This document shows, one piece after another, positions 57,527-64,000 of a DNA stretch of 64,000 nt (its first letter is position 1; every line of letters begins with the position of its first letter). The DNA is from Marsupella aquatica (lineage: Eukaryota > Marchantiophyta), in the NCBI GenBank assembly GCA_973895155.1, contig OZ316893.1, positions 26,164,001-26,228,000 on the forward strand. The letters are read 5' to 3'. The notes beneath the pieces were generated by a model that had not been told where the DNA came from, did not search any database, and saw nothing but the letters and a program-made list of their open reading frames with translations. The position numbers and the translations under genes were made by a program.

Positions 57527-60500
57527 ATGGACTTGCAGGTGTTGAGGTCAATCTTCCCATCGTTTGTGCAAGGATCCTCCACTTTGAGCACAAAAGCACA
57601 TTCCCAGGATGTGCATGCAATCAGCAGCACAGCGCAGGCGGAGGTATTACAAGTACTGAGTGAAAATGGGGAAATTACTGCATCGGGTAGTTTACAGGGT
57701 AAGTTCTGTAAAATGGGGTTGGATGACGACGCACAAAATGAAGATGTCAAGAATGGGCGTGACAATCTCCCGGATAAGGACGATGAAAAGAAGGGTGATT
57801 TCAATAAGGAACCCTGGAGTCAGAATGATCAGCCCATACCGGACCTAAAGAAGTGCTTCAACGAGAGCAATAAATGCGACAAAATTCAATACCCTCCTCC
57901 TGGCGAATTTGATGCAAGCGTCTTGCAATGGTTTGGGAGTAGGGCAGACTCTGCGTGGATTCCTAAACACAGGTTGAATGACTTCATTTGGGGAGAATAT
58001 GAGGGATTCCTTCCATACACAGTTTTCAGTGCGAAGGTCCGCTGATCATAAGATTAATGGGGCAGGACCTCTTGAGAAGAAAGTTATTTGGTATAACTGT
58101 TGTTTTGGGCCCGAAGATAAGCGACATTGGAAGAATGTTGTTGGCAGCCACAAAGTTCCACAGAACTTGAAGTCGAAAGAAAGGGGCGTGTACTTAAAAA
58201 AGAAAACGATCTTAGGTAAACACAAAGACAGTAGTCCCCATGCAAACTCAAGTTCTGCTAATTTCTGACATTTTCGTTGTAGAACTAGCTTCACACGATT
58301 CACGAACAGTGTCTTTGCCATACTCTGTTCATGTTGTGAATGGTACCGAACAAATGCAGTGTATTTGCCCATATTTTGCAATTTTGCATGTTAGGTCAGG
58401 CTGCAAATCGCATTTGACGACACGCTTTTCTAACCAATCATATACATGTCAGGGCACAGTATCAAGCGAGGCTGTAGGTGTAGCTTCACTGTCAGCCATT
58501 TTGTACAGCGCAAAGATGTTGTGTTGATAAGATGGTTACATAGGGACCACGAGGACAAACACGGGCAAACATGCCATGGCTTGAATGATACTTCTGCATA
58601 TGCCTCTAACTGTCACATAGCTCCACGTATTTCGATGATACTCAGGGCTAAAATAGAATGATATTTGAGAGCTGGGTTGTCAGCAAAGGCCATAATCAAA
58701 GCACACTTTGATGAGGTTGCTGTGAAATGGCAAAAAGAGCATCCGGAGTCAGATGCCGATGTCATCTTTAGTAGAGACATGCAACTGACACCTAAAGATA
58801 TATGGACTATTCGGGAAGCAATGCGCAGGAGACAACCCTTTTATACCACTGACGATGCAACTGGCGTTCAAAATTGGGTGCATCAGAATGACGGGAATGT
58901 ACTCCTTTACCAGCCACAAATGAAACTCGAGAACCAACCATTCATTCTAGCCTGGTCAACAGATTGGCAAAAAAAGCAATTGGCTACGCTGGGACATGAC
59001 AATGCAGTTGGCTTCGATGCAACATTTGGCACTAACCATTGCGGGGTAAAAACTCAGAGTCCCTTACAAAAGTTTGACTTCCAACTTGTAGACGTGCATT
59101 TTTGTTGGCTGAATTTAGACGCTCCTTTTTTTGGCTGAATTTTTATTTCGTGTCGTCTTATCATTTGATGTTCATTTCTCGTATCATTGAGCCTGCGCAG
59201 TTCCCCTTCTACACAATTGTTGTGTTCGACAAATTCCAGAATGCAATCCCTGTCGTTTTTGCCATCCTTCAAAGGTATTTAGTAGTGCATGTTACAACGG
59301 TATTGTCAGCAGTGAAGGGCGTTGCAGACACTAAAAGAAAGGAATTGGGCCACCCTGGCCCATGGAAGCCCAATTGCTGGATCATCGATGTTGCAGACGA
59401 AGAGCAAATCGCCATCAGGTAAATCCAAAGAATGCTTGTTTGCGTGACTGTGGACCGGCTGCCTACTTCTCACATTCAGAGGTACTCGTTTTCAATTTGG
59501 CGTATTCTTGCAATTGCACCCTCACATGTACGTGTTAACCTGCATTTGTCCAGCAATGTGTTCCCAAATGTGCCGCTCACGTTCTATAGCTGGCACGTAA
59601 GAAGGGCTTGGACCAAGAATATTATCGCAAAGGTGTTCTGCCCCTTTGCAAAGGCCCAGATTAATGCAGACCTCGGGGCATTGATGTACTCTAATGGAAT
59701 AGGTTTGTTCCTCCATTGATTGTTACGCTCCACTTCAAATTTGAAATTGTGCATGTTGCAATGATTAATTGTCAATTACTAATCCGTGTTCATGCAGATC
59801 TCACGGCCGAATCTGAGGCCTTTATGGTGAGGTGGAAGGAGACTCAACCTACCTTTGTGGCATACTACAAAAGAGAATGGCATGCCAAAGTCAACCGGTG
59901 GGCTGTAAATTTCAGACAGTTCAGACATGCGAATCAAAACACAAATGGAGGAATCGAGAGGTGGCACCACACTCTGAAGGTGGAACTGAAGGCCGATAAG
60001 AGCAGCATCAGTGGCAGGTCCATCCCATGGCTCATTGAGAAGCTTAAAGCCATTGAGAATCACTACTGGTGTATGTCCGCCGATAAGTTTCAAGGCAGGC
60101 TTAGGAATCGGACTGTAGAGCAACACATACACAAATGCATGAACCAAGCCAAGCTCATCCCGGATCATTTTGTCACACTACTTGAATGTGGGTCAACAAA
60201 GTGTGCTTCGGTGAAAAGCATGTCAGAAAAAATTGCTACATTGAAGGAGCACCTGGTTACAGATTGGAACACCGATTCATGCTCATGTACGTGCGGATAT
60301 TCAATCAAGGGCAATGCATGCAAGCACCAGGTATTTGCAATTTCATGACTCCTATTTCATAGTCCAGGACAAATTCAGCCTCATAATGTTAGCACTAGTG
60401 AGGCTGTCGTTCATAAATTACAGTAACACTTTAGCAGTAGTGAGGCTGTCTTTCGTAAATTACAGTAACACAAGTTCATCGTTTTTCCACAGATCAAGGT

Positions 60501-61153
60501 TCTATTGATGACACAAACCATGACAAAATTGGATCTTCTCACCCAGCTTGGTTCAAAGATGGGTACGTTCTGCGGAGGGCTTGATGTGCACATGAAGGTG
60601 CAAACTGGGGAGTTCGAGTCCATTAACGAGCTTGCAAACGTCACGCTTCAATATGATGATGATGATTTGTGGGATGAAGAATCGCCTGACCATGATTTTC
60701 TCCCTGTTTCCCCTCCATTGGATGAGTTTGAAAGTGTTTGAAGAAGGCATATGACACCGTATCTTATAAACCATCCCTTGCAACTCAAGCTCTGAAAGAA
60801 TTGAAGGCGTGGACTGAGTCACTACTGACTTGGGAAGCGCAGCAGAATGTGGGTAGGCTAGAACCGGATCCAAGTTCACCGGAGACTTTGCTCCAAAATC
60901 CTGAGTCAGATGTGTCAACAATGCGAAAACTTGGTTGGGTGGACAAGCTTATGAGAGGCCCGCAAAAGAGGAAAGGGAACCATGATACAGTTGAAGTAAA
61001 GAAGCAACTCACTGCCTTTACTGCCCCTGAACGACTGGACATTAAGAAGAAGGAAAAAGCGCTTTCCTTCTAGGGAAAATTTGACAAGCTTGCAGTGGAC
61101 GCCCTACAAGAATTGCTGAATTCTGTAAAGGAGAACACATCACCAACACAATG
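57527..61153 (+). pseudogene. Decayed MULE transposase-like gene with SWIM zinc finger
   Basis: Exons inferred: 57527-58215, 58453-59045, 59201-59418, 59554-59702, 59798-60330, 60493-60741 and a further part to about 61153. Borders from exon 1 to exon 6 agree in phase. Domains in order: an N-terminal region with RLNDFIWGEYEG and WYNCCFGPEDKRHW; a Cys/His block GCRCSFTV...CHG; the MULE transposase core with GFDATFGTN, IIDVADEEQ and NGGIERWH, supplying the D, D and E residues; WHVRRAW; and a SWIM finger CTCGYSIKGNACKH (C-x-C-x8-C-x-H). Damage: a frameshift near 58040, an in-frame TGA at 58659-58661, a frame change near 60740 and a TAG at 61071-61073. MULE-derived SWIM proteins are common in plants, both as transposases and as domesticated factors. 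No terminal inverted repeats were found. Confidence 0.78.
60390..60475. repeat. Tandem duplication in the intron before exon 6
   Basis: Two ~45-bp units sharing AGTGAGGCTGTC and TAAATTACAGTAACAC. Confidence 0.8.
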
Positions 61154-62428
61154 TAAGTTTCTATATTATTGCTTATATAATGGGTCAATTTTGTAAACTA
61201 AGTGCAACAATGCTGCCATGGCTGCCATTGTGACCACAACTAATGTTTCCATGTTCACTATAGGCTGCCTCGGAACTTCGAATTCGCAAACCACTTCACA
61301 GTCCAAGGCACCGTTCACAGCCTTGTCAAAGGACCGTGCAAAGTCCAACACAGATGTTCCTGCACGTCACACAGGACGCCTGGGCAAGGAAGTCAAGGGC
61401 TGCCCCAACATATCCACTCAATGCCGTGAAGGACGGATGCTCTCAATCGGGTGTATTGCGTGAACCCCTCACTCAATTGCAAGCGCAAGTGATTGGCAAC
61501 ATTCACATCGGATCGAGTCAAGCTTGGGCTATGTCACCAAACTTTACTGACCTACTAAATGCATTCTCAGAGGGAGCAAAACAGAAGAATACTGGCCACA
61601 CTTCACCAGAAGCATGCAACATTGTTTGTATAACAGATTAGAACATGACAGTTGTGGATACACTTGACGGTGAGAACGTGCCAATTGCGGTCGTGCCCCC
61701 TGGTCATGAAAGATGAAAGATTTGGCACATGTGCCGTCTACCTCATTGTGAAATGGAATGTGAAATGGTAAACAATTACGCGCTCGTCGTGAAGCTGGCC
61801 ATGTATTTGCGTCTCAGTTCTACTTTTGCCAAAAACCCGGGTTCACCCCTGAGCACGCTTACTCGGAAGGAGTCAATTAAGTATGTTGCATGAATACTTG
61901 TTTCATGACATTTAGGCGTCGACCGTGTTTTGTCTTACCCACAGAAGTACTTCACAATGTGTGAGGGTAATATCCAAACGTGCACGTGGGTTCAATTCTA
62001 ACTTGATGATTGTGTACGTGGTGCAGCATTACAAATAACCAATGCAGTTGAGTGAGTTAATGTAAGTTCCATCTCATGGTAGTGGTGAGAGCGTGACCAT
62101 TGCCATTCACAAAGTACAAAAGTGTGCACAATAAACAATTGCCATGAGCCATTCACACAGTACTCACTGTGCACAATAAACAATCAACAATTCCGACGAA
62201 GTCACTATGCTTTACATATATGTGGGGAATTAAATCTGGTAGTTACAATAAGGTACCATCACGAGTGGCATCTGTTACACATTGTCTGCACAAAAATTGT
62301 GCCAATTTATCATTCAAAGACGGTTTACACGATCAGAAACTGAGGCTATCCATTTCCCAAGGTCATCCATGTTTTTCTCCACAATAGTTGGCTCCTTCAC
62401 AATATACCTGTCCAGACGCTTATTCACG
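61154..62428. other. Intergenic region between convergent genes
   Basis: May include remains of the MULE gene 3' end (61330-61640 is open as a hydrophilic frame with TYPLNAVKD). The phrase TGTGCACAATAAACAAT occurs twice, near 62124 and 62169, within a ~40-bp imperfect tandem duplication. Confidence 0.45.
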
Positions 62429-64000
62429 TCAGGACTGTAAACTCCTATTAAAGGACTCATACATTAGCTGTAGCGGCGACTTAGTGTCTTCACCACGCAG
62501 ACCCAGGTTAAGGTCCACATCACATGTACCTTGAAGTACATGAGCCTCTTTAGTGTTGATTGCTGCACCTGCCACTTCAAATTCGATGATGGTGCGGGGA
62601 CACAATGGGAACAAATTAAGAACCTTATTTGCATTCAGAGTATGATTGTTGCCATTGACACAAGGTAGGTTGCTATCTGAAGTATGTACAAAAATACTAC
62701 TATCAATTGTGTCCACACAAGCTCCAGATTCACCTTTCTGAGTGTCACTACTGGCAATTGGCGGCTGTGTATCAACACACAGTAGATCATCAAAAGGTGT
62801 TGCATCTTTAAACATTTCTGACATATCCTGCGTTTGCAAAATGTACTGAGGAACTTCTAAAGGGGAAGGTCCACCCAAATTGCACACAAGATCTGCATAT
62901 AGGCAATCCCGAGGTGAGTCATTTGAATCACCCACTCCCGGGGGACGAAATCCTTTGTCGTCAGGAAGCACGGGCGCTTTGTCTTGGGACAAAGAGCACA
63001 GTCCCATGACAGCGTCGAAGACCTCGCCCTATTCTTCCTCTAGTGAGATGTCATGCCACTGATAATCTGCCAGTGGCTCACGCGAATCCAATGTTTGACA
63101 ATGTTTAGCATTGCAAATGTTGGCCAACCCAAAACTTCCATCTGTGTGAATTGACCACACTTGCGGCTGTGTCGTCATCGATAGAGACCCATTGCTTCCA
63201 ATATCATCTGGGAGGGGAGTTTGATCTTGTGACAGGGTTATTCCTGCAAATGATCCATGTCCAAACAACATTTGCGTTGAAGTAAGATCATCTAAGCTTG
63301 TTAAAGTGGGAGGTGGGTCCTGCGGTTGCACTTCGTCCGATTCCGAGACATAATTGTTTGCTCCATCTTCTGCTGCAAAAACTTCATCATCTGGTGCGGG
63401 AGCTTCTGTGGGATGAAGTTGCTTCGTTTGGTAATACTCTGCTCGCTCACGCTCCTGCTCATCAAGCGTCTGTAGAAACAATTTTGTTGTAGGGTCGTCC
63501 GGGAGTTGCCATTGAACATCACATTCATCAAAAACAGGAAGACCTTTACAGTGAACAGGTTTGTGAGAAGTGGGTGTCTCCTTTGTTACATCCACAAAAT
63601 CATTCATGCACACAGGAATGGATGCCGGTTCACCAGAATTTGGTGCCACATTTGTTGTTGTGTGCTGGGATGGCTTCTTCCGTGAAACCAATTTCTTCAA
63701 TGGGACACATTTCCTTTTCCTCTTGGGTTTTGGCTTTGTTCTCTGCTCCTTAGGCAGAGCACCATCATCTGAAGTGTCAATCCAAACACTATCTGTTGCG
63801 GCCTGGACATGTACAAGCAATAAATAGAAATAAACAACCGATACATTCATTCCATAAACGAGCTGCCATGGCAAACAGAGTTCAAGTGCAACACAAAAAC
63901 CACAGCAGGTACGAACACATACACAAACATGAAACATGCATCAAACTCAAATGAGTTCTACTATCGTACTTACTTGTTGTTTGGCCTCTGCCTCGCTGCA
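62429..64000 (-). CDS. Unrecognised nuclear-type protein, partial, with one in-frame stop
   Basis: An upstream exon (from the window edge to about 63974, ending SEAEAKQQ before GTAAGTA) joins in phase to an exon starting near 63806 after CATGTCCAG. This exon stays open to 62429 except for one TAG at 63029-63031, about 458 codons in all. The start of the protein is outside the window. Near the exon start is a strong basic cluster (KPKPKRKRK, SRKKP), a likely nuclear localisation signal. The rest is acidic and Ser/Thr/Pro-rich, probably disordered. Close to the C-terminus, VDLNLGLRGED contains LNLGL, an LxLxL EAR-type repression motif. I do not recognise the family. It lies convergent to the MULE-like gene and might belong to the same element, or be a host gene with a lesion. 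Confidence 0.55.

Noticed and set aside
58041-58073. Tiny 33-nt intron explaining the frame change near 58040
   Set aside because: Too short for a plant intron and, being a multiple of three, it would not restore the frame.

Overview
The window is nuclear DNA from a plant, most likely a land plant. Reasons: genes with several GT-AG introns, a plant-type Ty1/copia retrotransposon primed by initiator tRNA-Met, a MULE/SWIM transposase-like gene, and a six-exon SDR42E-type gene with a C-terminal DUF4499 (TMEM254-like) region. The mix of repeats, especially the non-LTR fragments with a restriction-like endonuclease domain, makes me favour a seed-free plant (bryophyte, lycophyte or fern), but this is only a lean. 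Splice structures were worked out by eye from GT/AG sites and codon phase; each of the three host genes adds up to an unbroken reading frame.

Layout. 1-1713: truncated end of a copia element (gag 5' part, leader, LTR), minus strand. 3978-7989 (+): SDR42E/DUF4499 sterol-dehydrogenase-like gene. 8947-14174 (-): convergent five-exon gene for an unrecognised 733-aa protein with an internal repeat. 15.6-16.3 kb: cluster of the nonamer ATAAGTGCA on both strands. 18879-21278 (+): three-exon gene for an unrecognised 395-aa single-pass membrane protein. 21.3-44.7 kb: no convincing host gene, but a dense set of small repeats: a complete TRIM retrotransposon (29749-30086) whose LTRs contain a tRNA-like module, a 1.87-kb element with ~600-bp terminal inverted repeats (34970-36842), dispersed repeat pairs, a non-LTR remnant (42.1-42.7 kb) and a GC-rich island (43.0-43.6 kb).

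44683-51267 (-): a full-length copia element with 5-bp target duplication CAGAG, PBS, polypurine tract and near-identical LTRs, but with two in-frame stops in one long gag-pol frame and altered zinc-knuckle and protease residues. 52.8-53.7 kb (-): a second remnant of the non-LTR family. 57.5-61.2 kb (+): a decayed MULE/SWIM transposase-like gene. 62.4-64.0 kb (-): a convergent gene for a nuclear-looking protein with a basic cluster and an EAR-like motif, running off the right edge and broken by one stop.

The host genes show no obvious shared pathway. The best candidates for something undescribed are the TRIM with a tRNA-like (Pol III type) promoter inside its LTRs, the ATAAGTGCA array and the long-TIR element.
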